Both the position numbers and the translations under genes were made by a program. From an uncultured Nioella sp. (GTDB taxonomy: Bacteria > Pseudomonadota > Alphaproteobacteria > Rhodobacterales > Rhodobacteraceae), in contig CANMJH010000002.1 of assembly GCA_947498125.1 (NCBI GenBank), positions 248,001 through 312,000 of the forward strand: a DNA stretch of 64,000 bases, given 5' to 3'. The number at the start of each line of letters is the position of its first letter. The first letter of the stretch is position 1. This document shows, piece after piece, positions 43,263-53,531 of the stretch. The notes beneath the pieces are model-generated. The model ran no database searches. It was not told the DNA's origin and saw only the letters and a list, made by a program, of their open reading frames with translations.

Positions 43263-44825
43263 ATGAAACACATTTTCAGGGTGGCCGTGATGGCCGCCCT
43301 TTTCGCTGTCAGTTTGATTGCATCTGCATCCGCTCAGGACGTGGAACTGCGTAGCTTTGACGGCGGGATAGAACTATCTGGCACACTAATCGGGTTTGAT
43401 GGCGAGTATTACCGTGTGGAGTCCATCTTTGGCCCGCTGACAGTGGCCGCACAAGGCGTCACCTGCCGCGGGCCCGGTTGCCCGGATCTAGAAAATTTCG
43501 TGGCCGAAGTCAGCTTTCAAGGCGCCCCCGAGATTGCAAACCGCCTTTTTCCAGCATTGATCGAAAGGTTCGCCGCCAGCCGCAACATGAGCGTGCGGCG
43601 ACAAATTTTGGCCGAGAACCGCTCGGTCTTTGCGCTGATCCGTGAAGAATCCGACAGCGTGGCGGCCCGCTTTTTCGTAACAGCCACCACCACGGATGCC
43701 GGGTTTGAAGCTCTGCTGGATCGGTCTGCCGATGTGGTTCTGGCCAGTCGGGTGCCAGATGCTGCCGAACAAGAAGCGGCCGAGGCGTCGGATCAGGGTG
43801 ATTTGTCGATGATCGCCCGCAGCCGTGTTCTGGCGCTGGATGCATTGGTGCCGCTAGTCGCGCCGGTCAACATACTCGACGGGATTACAATTGAAGAACT
43901 TGCCCGAGTTTTCGCGGGCGAAATTACTGATTGGTCCACGCTTGGGGGGCCGGACGCAGCGATCAGTTTGCACCTTATCGCGCCCGATACTGGTCACGGC
44001 CAAGATATCGGATTTCGGATCATGGCACCTTTTGATCTGACACCATCTGATACGGTTATCCACCACGCCACCGCGCGGGACCTTACCGAGGCTGTTGCAC
44101 GCGACCCTTTTGCCATCGGCATTGGAACATTATCCGCGGCTGGAAATGCGCGCGTTGTCGATTTGCAAGGCGCCTGTGGCTTTACCAGCGCTGCGACACC
44201 CAATGCCATTAAATCTGAAGATTACCCGTTGACGGCCCCGCTGTTGCTGTACCTGCCGGTGCGCCGAATGCCACAATTGGCGCGTGATTTCTTCCGCTTT
44301 TTCGAAAGCCAAGAGGCCGACCGTGTCATTCGGCGCTTGGGGTTCGTTAATCAGGGAATCACCTCTGCCCCGCTGTCATCGCAAGGCGACCGGCTGGCTA
44401 ACGCAATTTCTGCGGCGGGCGAAGAAATTGATTTAGGCGATCTGCAAGAAATGATCGCCGCTATGAACGGCGCTCAACGCCTTTCCGCCACGTTCCGTTT
44501 TGAAGATGGAACGACGGAGTTAGATGCCCAATCCCGGTCAGCCATATCTCGGCTCGCAAGGGCAATTGAGCGCGGCGTCTTTGATGGGCAAGAATTGGTT
44601 TTTGTGGGGTTTTCTGATGCGACGGGGGCGGCAAGCGCGAACTTAAGATTGGCACGGGGCCGCGCGGAAGCGGCCCGTCTTGCAGTCATCGAGGCAGCCT
44701 CGGATGGCGATTTGAACCGGGTACGCCTGTCGATCGATGCCTTTGGCGAGGCCCTGCCGATGGCCTGCGACGATGATCCAGCAGGACGGGCCGTGAATCG
44801 CCGTGTCGAAGTCTGGCTAAGGTAG
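43263..44825 (+). CDS. PstS-like substrate-binding / OmpA fusion protein
   Basis: 520 residues. Signal peptide to residue 25; residues 28-72 a short SH3-like beta region (LSGTLIGFDGEYYRVES); about 80-370 a phosphate-binding-type periplasmic domain (ITIEELARVFAGEITDWSTLGG, GHGQDIGFRIM, RDPFAIGIGTLS); about 395-520 an OmpA C-terminal peptidoglycan-binding domain ending AVNRRVEVWLR. A ligand-binding protein tied to the wall rather than to an ABC transporter is suggested; no transporter gene is nearby. Confidence 0.88.
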   Translation: MKHIFRVAVMAALFAVSLIASASAQDVELRSFDGGIELSGTLIGFDGEYYRVESIFGPLTVAAQGVTCRGPGCPDLENFVAEVSFQGAPEIANRLFPALIERFAASRNMSVRRQILAENRSVFALIREESDSVAARFFVTATTTDAGFEALLDRSADVVLASRVPDAAEQEAAEASDQGDLSMIARSRVLALDALVPLVAPVNILDGITIEELARVFAGEITDWSTLGGPDAAISLHLIAPDTGHGQDIGFRIMAPFDLTPSDTVIHHATARDLTEAVARDPFAIGIGTLSAAGNARVVDLQGACGFTSAATPNAIKSEDYPLTAPLLLYLPVRRMPQLARDFFRFFESQEADRVIRRLGFVNQGITSAPLSSQGDRLANAISAAGEEIDLGDLQEMIAAMNGAQRLSATFRFEDGTTELDAQSRSAISRLARAIERGVFDGQELVFVGFSDATGAASANLRLARGRAEAARLAVIEAASDGDLNRVRLSIDAFGEALPMACDDDPAGRAVNRRVEVWLR

Positions 44826-45620
44826 CTACAGATATCCCTCGCTCTTAAAGCTGAGATGCCGTTCTTTCCCGATGATCAGATGGTCATGGGTGATAATCCC
44901 TAAAACGTCCGCTGCGTCTCGGATGGCGTCGGTCATATCTACATCCGCCTGACTTGGCGTCGGATCGCCTGAGGGGTGATTATGAACAAGAATTATCGCT
45001 GATGCATTAAGCTCCAACGCGCGCTTTACCACCTCGCGCGGGTATACCGGTACGTGATCAACCGTGCCGGTTTGCTGTTGTTCATCCGCGATAAGGACAT
45101 TCTTGCGATCAAGAAACAGAACGCGAAACTGTTCGATATCACGATGGGCCATGGCCGATTTGCAATAGTCCAACAATGCGTCCCATGAGGACAGTACCGG
45201 CTTGTTGATGACCTTTGCGCGCGCCATGCGGTGACCAACGGACTCAATCAACTTGAGTTCGAACACAACAGCATCCCCTATGCCTTTGACATCTTTCAGG
45301 CGGGCCTCTGGTGCTGCCAGCACATGATTGAGGTCGCCAAACGTCTTCAGCAGGCGCTTGGCCAACGGCTTGGTATCGCCGCGTCTGATGGCCCGGTAGA
45401 GGATCATTTCCAACAGTTCGTAATCAGGAACCGCATTCGCGCCACCCTCAGAAAATCGCTGGCGCAAGCGCGCTCGGTGGTCTTTTCGATGGTCTTCGTC
45501 GGCTGCGGCTTTAGGGGCCACTGTTTTCTTAGTCTTTGAAGGCGACGGCATAACGGGCCGCGGATCAAATTCGAACCCCGGCAAAGCTGCCTCGTTAAAT
45601 CGTGAATCGGCCCGTGACAT
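44826..45620 (-). CDS. radC: RadC-family JAB/MPN protein
   Basis: 264 residues with an N-terminal unstructured 45-residue part, helix-hairpin-helix region ([18 protein letters not shown]) and a JAMM metalloprotease-like domain with [14 protein letters not shown]. Full motif E...HxH...D is kept. RadC biochemistry is unsettled; it is linked to DNA repair and competence in several bacteria. A near-CtrA box (TTAA-N7-TTAT, 45645-45659) lies 25 bases before the ATG. Confidence 0.93.
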   Translation of the reverse strand: MSRADSRFNEAALPGFEFDPRPVMPSPSKTKKTVAPKAAADEDHRKDHRARLRQRFSEGGANAVPDYELLEMILYRAIRRGDTKPLAKRLLKTFGDLNHVLAAPEARLKDVKGIGDAVVFELKLIESVGHRMARAKVINKPVLSSWDALLDYCKSAMAHRDIEQFRVLFLDRKNVLIADEQQQTGTVDHVPVYPREVVKRALELNASAIILVHNHPSGDPTPSQADVDMTDAIRDAADVLGIITHDHLIIGKERHLSFKSEGYL

Positions 45621-45644
45621 AGGTCAATTCTGCAAAGAAAATGG

Positions 45645-45659
45645 TTAATGGCTGGTTAT
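45645..45659 (-). promoter_or_regulatory. CtrA-like box upstream of radC
   Basis: TTAA-TGGCTGG-TTAT, one mismatch to TTAA-N7-TTAA, 25-39 bases before the radC start, the same distance as the perfect box before the lipoprotein-smc unit. It overlaps the last codons of the exported gene upstream. Confidence 0.35.
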
Positions 45660-46318
45660 TGGTACACCCAACTGTTCAAAACTCGCCCCGTCAATGACGC
45701 CGCAAGCGTCGGACCATCCGTAATCGGCAAAAGCGTCAAGTTGATGTTCGATATAGTGAAATAGGCCTCGGGCCGATCTGGATGTAGCATCATGGTCAAG
45801 CGAACAGCCATGGGGCCAACAGCCGGATCTGTGTAGGTGCCGACAAGATGCACGCCTTGAACAGTGCCAAAATTAATCTGTTCAAGCGCCAATATCTGTG
45901 GGTCCTGAAACCCTGCGACGGCTTGCGGAAAAACCTGTTCGCGCAGCGCATTGGCAGAGATTTGGATGCGCGCCGCAAGCGGGTCTGGCGACGTTTCGGC
46001 CATTGGGATCGTCGCGGTGACAATCTGGATATTCTCGACAAATTGGCGTGGCTCGGCCCTTGTTGCGAAGGTAAATTTCACAAAAGCCCCGCCATCTGGG
46101 CGGCCATCGGCGATTAACTCGATATCATCATGGGTCGGCACGTGGATGGTAAACGGAAGCGGAACCGGAATTCCAAATCGCTCTGTGTAACCGGCATCAA
46201 ATTCAAAAATGCGCGACGTTGTCAGCCCTTCAATCTCGAAAAGGTTGAAGTCGACGGTTTGAGAAGACGCAGGAAATGACAAAGAAAAACAGGCAGCAAG
46301 GATATAAAAAAAGCGCAT
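45656..46318 (-). CDS. exported protein, function unknown
   Basis: 220 residues from ATG 46318 with a signal peptide (MRFFYILAACFSLSFPASSQ). The Cys in LAACFSL is inside the hydrophobic core; a lipoprotein is possible but less likely than Ala-x-Ser-Gln cleavage at 18-20. The mature protein is acidic, beta-rich, with no cysteine and no family I know. It lies between map and radC on the same strand. A 6-base inverted repeat (46325-46330 / 46341-46346) covers its GGAG site. Confidence 0.7.
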   Translation of the reverse strand: MRFFYILAACFSLSFPASSQTVDFNLFEIEGLTTSRIFEFDAGYTERFGIPVPLPFTIHVPTHDDIELIADGRPDGGAFVKFTFATRAEPRQFVENIQIVTATIPMAETSPDPLAARIQISANALREQVFPQAVAGFQDPQILALEQINFGTVQGVHLVGTYTDPAVGPMAVRLTMMLHPDRPEAYFTISNINLTLLPITDGPTLAASLTGRVLNSWVYQ

Positions 46319-46324
46319 AGTGTG

Positions 46325-46346
46325 CTCCAATACTTGGGGTTTGGAG
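46325..46346 (-). promoter_or_regulatory. inverted repeat over the ribosome-binding site
   Basis: CTCCAA and TTGGAG arms, ten-base loop. On the minus strand the second arm is the GGAG Shine-Dalgarno, six bases before ATG 46318. It could mask translation start. Confidence 0.3.
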
Positions 46347-46387
46347 ACACTATGGACCCATGATGCCTGCGTCAAATGTGGAAAACC

Positions 46388-47197
46388 CTACCCCCAGGTT
46401 GGGTGAAACTTGCCGGCGGGCGATAGAGTGAAGATTTCAAAGCCGTCAACCGTGACGCCAATCGAATGCTCAAATTGGGCGCTTAGGCTTTTGTCACGGG
46501 TTACAGCTGTCCAATCATCTGCAAGAACTTTGGTTTCGGGTCGTCCAAGATTAACCATCGGCTCGATGGTAAAGAACATACCTTCTTCCAGAACCGGACC
46601 TGTGCCTGCGCGGCCGTAGTGCAAAACATTCGGCGGCGCGTGAAAGACTTGCCCAAGCCCATGTCCACAAAAATCACGAACAACGGACATACGATGCCCT
46701 TCGGCATAAGATTGAATAGCGTGACCGATATCGCCGAAAGTGTTTCCGGGTTTTACCGCTTCGATCCCCTTCATCAACGCGTCATGCGTGACTTGGATTA
46801 AACGCTCGGCCTTGCGGCTAAGGGGGCCTGCCACATACATGCGGCTGCTATCTCCGAACCATCCATCGACAATCACGGTCACATCAACATTCAGGATATC
46901 CCCGGATTTCACGACCTTTTCGCCGGGAATACCGTGGCAAACAACGTGGTTGATCGAGATACACGACGCGTGCTGATAGCCCTTATATCCGATGGTGGCC
47001 GAAGTCGCCCCGGCGTCGTTCACCATGCGCTCAATCTCGGCGTCGATGGCACCGGTGGTCACACCCGGCACGATCATGGCAGCTATATCATCCAAGATGC
47101 GCGCTGTCAGAGCGCCCGCCTTATGCATGCCTGCAAAGTCTTCTTGGTTGTGTATACGGATGCCATCCTTGGTCAGGCGGCCTCGAAAATCGTCCAC
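46388..47197 (-). CDS. map: methionine aminopeptidase (type I)
   Basis: 269 residues. Removes initiator methionine from nascent proteins. Metal ligands are visible: Asp in VDVTVIVDGWFGDSS, His in CGHGLGQVFH, Glu in FTIEPM and Glu in FEHSIGVT. HGIPGEKVVKSGDILNVDV is the family signature. It heads the map - exported protein - radC run and is divergent from the cinA-like gene. Confidence 0.97.
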   Translation of the reverse strand: MDDFRGRLTKDGIRIHNQEDFAGMHKAGALTARILDDIAAMIVPGVTTGAIDAEIERMVNDAGATSATIGYKGYQHASCISINHVVCHGIPGEKVVKSGDILNVDVTVIVDGWFGDSSRMYVAGPLSRKAERLIQVTHDALMKGIEAVKPGNTFGDIGHAIQSYAEGHRMSVVRDFCGHGLGQVFHAPPNVLHYGRAGTGPVLEEGMFFTIEPMVNLGRPETKVLADDWTAVTRDKSLSAQFEHSIGVTVDGFEIFTLSPAGKFHPTWG

Positions 47198-47332
47198 GTC
47201 AGCTCTCCGGCTATAGGTTTGTTAGGAAAATAGGATAATATTTCGACGGATTCCACCCGCGGAATCGAGTGATCCTTGTAGCCCTGACTTTCATGCAAGG
47301 ATAACGTGTTTATGGTTAACTAGAGGTGAAGT

Positions 47333-48064
47333 ATGTCCAATCCCACGGCGGCGATGATTGTAATTGGGGATGAGATCCTTTCGGGGAGAACCCGAGACTC
47401 AAATATGCACTATCTTGCGCAAGAACTCACGACACACGGAATTGACCTGTCTGAGGCGCGAATGATCAGCGACGATCGGGCTGCGATCGTCGAATCTGTG
47501 CGAAGTTTAAGCGCCGCTTACGATCAGGTTTTTACGTCGGGCGGGATCGGCCCCACGCATGATGACATCACCGCAGATGCCGTGGCCGAGGCAATGGGCG
47601 CGACAATTGATGTTCGCGACGACGCCCGCGCACTTTTGCAAGCGCATTACGACAGTACCGGGCGCGAGCTCAATGAAGCGCGTCTGCGCATGGCGCGCAT
47701 CCCTGATGGGGCAACATTGATCGACAACCCCGTGTCTATTGCACCGGGGTTTTCATTGGGCAACGTGCATGTGATGGCAGGCGTTCCCTCTGTTTTTCAG
47801 GCTATGGTAGCGTCCGTACTTCCGGGATTGGCTGGCGGCGCGCCGCTGTTGTCTCAATCACTTGCCATTCACCGGGGCGAAGGGGATATCGCCGGGCCGC
47901 TTGGTCTTCTTGCAAAAGATCATCCCGACGTATCTATCGGAAGTTATCCGTTTAACAACAACGGGGTGTATGGCGCAAATATCGTCATTCGAAGCGCCGA
48001 CGGGACGGCCATTCACAATGCTATGACAGAACTTGCACGGCTTTTCCCAGAGGGCGCCAAATGA
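47333..48064 (+). CDS. CinA N-terminal (MoCF/CinA) domain protein
   Basis: 243 residues with only the molybdopterin-binding-like CinA N-domain: IVIGDEILSGRTRDSNMHYLAQ, TSGGIGPTHDDITADAVAEA and PDGATLIDNPVSIAPGF. The C-terminal nicotinamide-nucleotide amidase domain of full CinA is not here. COG1058 members hydrolyse ADP-ribose or nucleotide-like substrates. The stop overlaps the next start (ATGA). A weak TTAA-N7-TGAA overlaps its ribosome-binding site. Confidence 0.9.
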   Translation: MSNPTAAMIVIGDEILSGRTRDSNMHYLAQELTTHGIDLSEARMISDDRAAIVESVRSLSAAYDQVFTSGGIGPTHDDITADAVAEAMGATIDVRDDARALLQAHYDSTGRELNEARLRMARIPDGATLIDNPVSIAPGFSLGNVHVMAGVPSVFQAMVASVLPGLAGGAPLLSQSLAIHRGEGDIAGPLGLLAKDHPDVSIGSYPFNNNGVYGANIVIRSADGTAIHNAMTELARLFPEGAK

Positions 48065-48777
48065 TCAATCGCGCTAAACGGCGCATCGCGATGGAGGCAT
48101 CATGGCCCGCCGCGCATGCGAAGAAAGTCGGCCCGTGGCTTATCCGCTACGGAAAAGGTGGCGGCAAAAGGGTGTCATCAGTTTTGCAACTCACCGATTG
48201 GGTGCCGGAAGACATCGCAATCGCCGAAAAAGCATGTCTTGGGCTTGATCAGGATTTGTTATTTCAACTCGATACGCCCGGCGATCCACTTGACCGCGAG
48301 CTTGAGGCGCGCGGCTATGAAATGATTGACCCGGTTGTGGTTCTGGCCTGCCCTGTTGAAACGATTGCTGCTGATTTACCACGCCTGGCCGTATTGCCGG
48401 CATGGCCTCCTTTGGCGATCCAGGCAGAAATTTGGGAGCAGGGTGGAATTGGGCCCGCGCGGCTTGAGGTGATGGACAGGGCGAGCGCGCCAAAGACCGC
48501 TCTCATGGGCCGGCAAAATGACAAAGCATGCGCAACGGCGTTCGTGTCCTGCGCCGGCAAGTACAGCTTTCTGCACGCGTTAGAAGTCGCGCCAGATGCC
48601 CGAAGGCAAGGGATTGGCCGGACTGTTATGCAAGGCGCGGCCAACTGGGCCGCAAGCCAAGATGCGCAAGAAATCGCCGTTCTGGTTGTCGAAACCAACA
48701 AACCGGCCTTAAACTTGTATGCTTCTCTGGGAATGAAGCCTGTGGACAACTACTTCTATAGGATCAAAAAGGGCTAG
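48061..48777 (+). CDS. GNAT-family N-acetyltransferase
   Basis: 238 residues. The C-terminal half holds the acetyl-CoA motif A (HALEVAPDARRQGIGRTVM) and motif B-like VVETNKPALNLYASLGMKPV, while the N-terminal half is a diverged GNAT-like copy (WLIRYGKGGGKRVSSVLQL). Such two-lobe proteins acetylate small molecules or protein N-termini; the substrate is unknown. Coupled to the CinA-like gene by a four-base overlap. Confidence 0.87.
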   Translation: MINRAKRRIAMEASWPAAHAKKVGPWLIRYGKGGGKRVSSVLQLTDWVPEDIAIAEKACLGLDQDLLFQLDTPGDPLDRELEARGYEMIDPVVVLACPVETIAADLPRLAVLPAWPPLAIQAEIWEQGGIGPARLEVMDRASAPKTALMGRQNDKACATAFVSCAGKYSFLHALEVAPDARRQGIGRTVMQGAANWAASQDAQEIAVLVVETNKPALNLYASLGMKPVDNYFYRIKKG

Positions 48778-48780
48778 GCA

Positions 48781-49773
48781 TTGGCGACACTAAATCTGAA
48801 AAATCCGGTTCAGATCGATCCACTTAAATTGCGCGCAGGAATTTTTCTGCGAACAGGGGCGGTCGCTTTGTCCGTTTCCGCGCTTTCAGCAAACGCGCAA
48901 GACCTTATGCTGCCTGGCACAGCGACACTGGCTTATGAAGAAGCCGAAAGTGCGACCGCCTACAGCCTTGCGGTGTCTCCTTGGCTTGGAACTGGGGCAG
49001 AGATGATCTCGGCTCAGGGCGCGCTTGCGCGGCGGGTTTGGCAAATTGAAGCTTTCGAAGGTAATAGCGCTCAATTGATGGCGCTGTTGCGAGAGCAATT
49101 AGAAGCCCAGAGCTATGTTCCGGTCTTCGCTTGCGATACGACCCTGTGCGGCGGCTTTGATTTCCGGTTCGCGATGGATGTCACGCCAGAGCCTGATATG
49201 CATGTCGACCTTGGTGACTTTTCTTATTTTGTTGCGCAGGCCGAGACTGAGGAAGGTCTGGACTACGTCGCGATTTTGACCTCGCGCGGCGGGCAAAAAG
49301 GCTATGTTCACATGGTCCGCGTCAGCCCTGCTGAAATGGGTCCGCTAACTGTCGAACTGGCGACGCGATCTCCGATGGCCAGCCAGATCGATACTGGCGA
49401 TTTTCGCACGAACCTTGAGGCAAACGGCACTGCGACCCTATTCGATTTGCAATTTGACACTGGTTCATCCTCACTTTCGGATCAGGACTATCCATCTTTG
49501 GTCGATTTGGCCGAATTCCTTGCAGATAACCCCGATCTTCACGTGGCACTTGTTGGGCATACTGATGCAGAAGGCGCGCTGGACAATAATATCGCGCTTA
49601 GCCGCGCCCGCGCTGATGCGGTTCGTTCCTATTTGATTGATCAACTGGGAACCGAGCCTGTGCAGCTTGAGGCCGAGGGTGTTGGGTATCTTGCCCCAGT
49701 TGCAAATAATTCCAGCACCGAAGGCCGCCAACAAAATAGGCGGGTTGAAGTGGTAATCACTTCAACCCGCTAA
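48781..49773 (+). CDS. OmpA-family protein
   Basis: 330 residues from TTG 48781, three bases after the GNAT stop; no better start is seen before the signal-like region (IFLRTGAVALSVSALSANAQ), which therefore has a 20-residue n-region. The middle part has two Cys (FACDTTLCGGFD). About 210-330 is an OmpA C-domain (LFDLQFDTGSSSL, LVGHTDAEGALDNN, GRQQNRRVEVVI). Anchors outer membrane to peptidoglycan. The last codons encode a perfect 13-base hairpin (49740-49770). Confidence 0.86.
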   Translation: MATLNLKNPVQIDPLKLRAGIFLRTGAVALSVSALSANAQDLMLPGTATLAYEEAESATAYSLAVSPWLGTGAEMISAQGALARRVWQIEAFEGNSAQLMALLREQLEAQSYVPVFACDTTLCGGFDFRFAMDVTPEPDMHVDLGDFSYFVAQAETEEGLDYVAILTSRGGQKGYVHMVRVSPAEMGPLTVELATRSPMASQIDTGDFRTNLEANGTATLFDLQFDTGSSSLSDQDYPSLVDLAEFLADNPDLHVALVGHTDAEGALDNNIALSRARADAVRSYLIDQLGTEPVQLEAEGVGYLAPVANNSSTEGRQQNRRVEVVITSTR

Positions 49774-49804
49774 GGTGCCCCATCTACGACGCTGGCAGAT
49801 GGGG
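49740..49804 (+). terminator. two strong hairpins at the OmpA gene end
   Basis: A perfect 13-base stem with a GTAAT loop (49740-49752 / 49758-49770) lies within the last coding codons; a second 8-base stem (CCCCATCT / AGATGGGG, 49778-49785 / 49797-49804) follows the stop. Between convergent genes; probably a bidirectional stop, without T-run. Confidence 0.6.
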
Positions 49805-49833
49805 TCGGCATGAACCGGTGGTGGATTGGGGCC

Positions 49834-50739
49834 TTACCAGTCGGCAGGGCCCTTATCGCGGAATTGTTCGACAAGGAAATCGATGAAGGCGCGGACTTTC
49901 GGCTGGGTATAACGGCCCGGCGGATAGACGGCGTAGATGCCCTGTAGCTCCATTGGAAGCTCGGGGATTGCATCCTCGAGCAAGCCATCACGGACGGCAT
50001 CAGCATAGAGGAAACTGGGAAGGTAGGCGATGCCAAGCCCGCCAATCGCGGCGTTTAGCAAGGATTGCCCATCATTCACGGTCAATGAACCTGCGGTGCG
50101 GACCTGACGCTTTTCACCAGATGGTGCGGTCAGTTTCCAGACATTTCCTGCAGCTTGGTTGGAATAATGCAGAAGCTTGTGGTCATTCAGGTCATCGATT
50201 TTTTGCGGACGCCCATGGCGAGCAAAATATTCAGGGCTGGCGATCATCCGTTTAGTTGTCTCGGTCAGCTTGCGCGCCCTAAGTGAACTGTCTTCAAGTT
50301 CACCCACGCGGATGGCCATGTCAAAGCCTTCGCTGATCAACTCAACATAGCGGTTGTTGAGCACCATATTCACGGTGATATCAGGGAAATTATGTAGGAA
50401 ATCGCCAAGGATCGGCGAAAGATGGTTGACGCCGAAATCAGTCGCAACCGAGACGCGCAGCATGCCGGACGGCGCGCTTTGCATCGCAGTGACAAGCGCA
50501 TCGGCCTCACCTGCATCATTTAGAACTCGGCGGGCTCGGTCGTAATAGGCCAAACCAATTTCGGTCGGGCTGACGCGCCGTGTTGTTCGGTTTAGAAGCC
50601 GCGCTCCAAGACGGGATTCCAGGCTGGATACATGTTTTGAAACAGCGGATTTTGAAATCCCCATTTTGCGGGCCGCGTCGGTAAATCCACCTTGATCCAC
50701 CACGGTGGCGAAGGCTTCCATTTCTGTAAGACGGTCCAT
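49834..50739 (-). CDS. LysR-family transcriptional regulator
   Basis: 301 residues from ATG 50739 (AGGTGA five bases before); an ATG at 50772 with GGGGGGA upstream would add 11 residues. HTH region MEAFATVVDQGGFTDAARKM, AVSKHVSSLESRLGARLL; the effector domain ends FIDFLVEQF. It belongs to the large CrgA-type branch (YAVYPPGRYTQPKVRAFIDFL, shown in part). The target is unknown; the FadH-like gene lies 296 bases upstream on the same strand. Confidence 0.9.
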   Translation of the reverse strand: MDRLTEMEAFATVVDQGGFTDAARKMGISKSAVSKHVSSLESRLGARLLNRTTRRVSPTEIGLAYYDRARRVLNDAGEADALVTAMQSAPSGMLRVSVATDFGVNHLSPILGDFLHNFPDITVNMVLNNRYVELISEGFDMAIRVGELEDSSLRARKLTETTKRMIASPEYFARHGRPQKIDDLNDHKLLHYSNQAAGNVWKLTAPSGEKRQVRTAGSLTVNDGQSLLNAAIGGLGIAYLPSFLYADAVRDGLLEDAIPELPMELQGIYAVYPPGRYTQPKVRAFIDFLVEQFRDKGPADW

Positions 50740-51034
50740 TGGGGTCACCTGTGTGCTTTTTACTTTCAGCATCTGGTATCCCCCCGAAATGAGGCACCAT
50801 TGCGGAACGCGCTGGGCCAAAGCCGGGTATTACGTAGGATCGTTCATGGCGTGGAAACGCTGATTGTGGCCGAATACGTGGTAATGTTCCGGCTTTCTGC
50901 CTCATTGTTTCCAAATCAATGGAATTTTGGCTTGTTTGCGCAGAGTTTAGGATAATCTGACGTATTTTCTTTTTCCACGCGCCTCGCAAAGGCTGACCCA
51001 AGGCGAGATCACACGCTCCAACGCCAAGTCATCA
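50740..51034. promoter_or_regulatory. 295-base non-coding region upstream of LysR
   Basis: No gene seen on either strand. It holds the lysR leader and an inverted repeat CATTG-N9-CAATG (50903-50921) that could be a LysR binding site. The remainder downstream of the FadH-like gene shows no clear terminator. Confidence 0.35.
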
Positions 51035-53077
<2,043 letters not shown>

Positions 53078-53140
53078 CTAGAAGTCAAAACCATGGCGGG
53101 CCAGGGCGCCGCTGTCATCGGCAACGCCGCGTCAAGTTTG

Positions 53141-53518
53141 TCAGTCAGACCCAGTTTCAACGCAATGGCGGCGAAAGGCGCGCTTTAATAGATCAAGCTC
53201 GTCACGCAGCATCGTGATTTCTGCACGCAAGTCTTCTTCCAGCGGATCGCCCGCAAGAATCGAAATGCGGTCCAATACTTCGCCATCTGCCGCACTGCGT
53301 AGGTGAACGGATTGAACACCGTCAGACAGGAGGTCAGTCGGCAAATCAATGCTTGCTATATGATGACCGGGGTGCTTGGTCATCTCACTGAGGGACATGT
53401 TACCAATCACGCGATCAAGATGCACAGCCTCGATGATTGGGGGCGTCCCAGTGCATGTTAAAACACCTTCATAGCGCCCTGCGTTCAGACGTGTTTTGGT
53501 CAAACTAAGCTCGGACAT
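53141..53518 (-). CDS. conserved small protein paired with DUF6478 gene
   Basis: 125 residues from ATG 53518 with AAGGAGG seven bases upstream (a GTG directly before is less well placed). Beta-rich N-terminal part (LTKTRLNAGRYEGVLTCTG, VHLDRVIGNMSL) and a C-terminal helix (DPLEEDLRAEITMLRDELDLLKRAFRRH in part) likely to form a coiled coil. No signal. It lies 13 bases downstream of the DUF6478-like gene, so the two are almost surely cotranscribed. Function unknown. Confidence 0.7.
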   Translation of the reverse strand: MSELSLTKTRLNAGRYEGVLTCTGTPPIIEAVHLDRVIGNMSLSEMTKHPGHHIASIDLPTDLLSDGVQSVHLRSAADGEVLDRISILAGDPLEEDLRAEITMLRDELDLLKRAFRRHCVETGSD

Positions 53519-53531
53519 CACCCGTCCTCCT

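Noticed and set aside
47316-47330. TTAA-N7-TGAA before the cinA-like gene
   Set aside because: One mismatch and overlaps the ribosome-binding site, not a promoter position.
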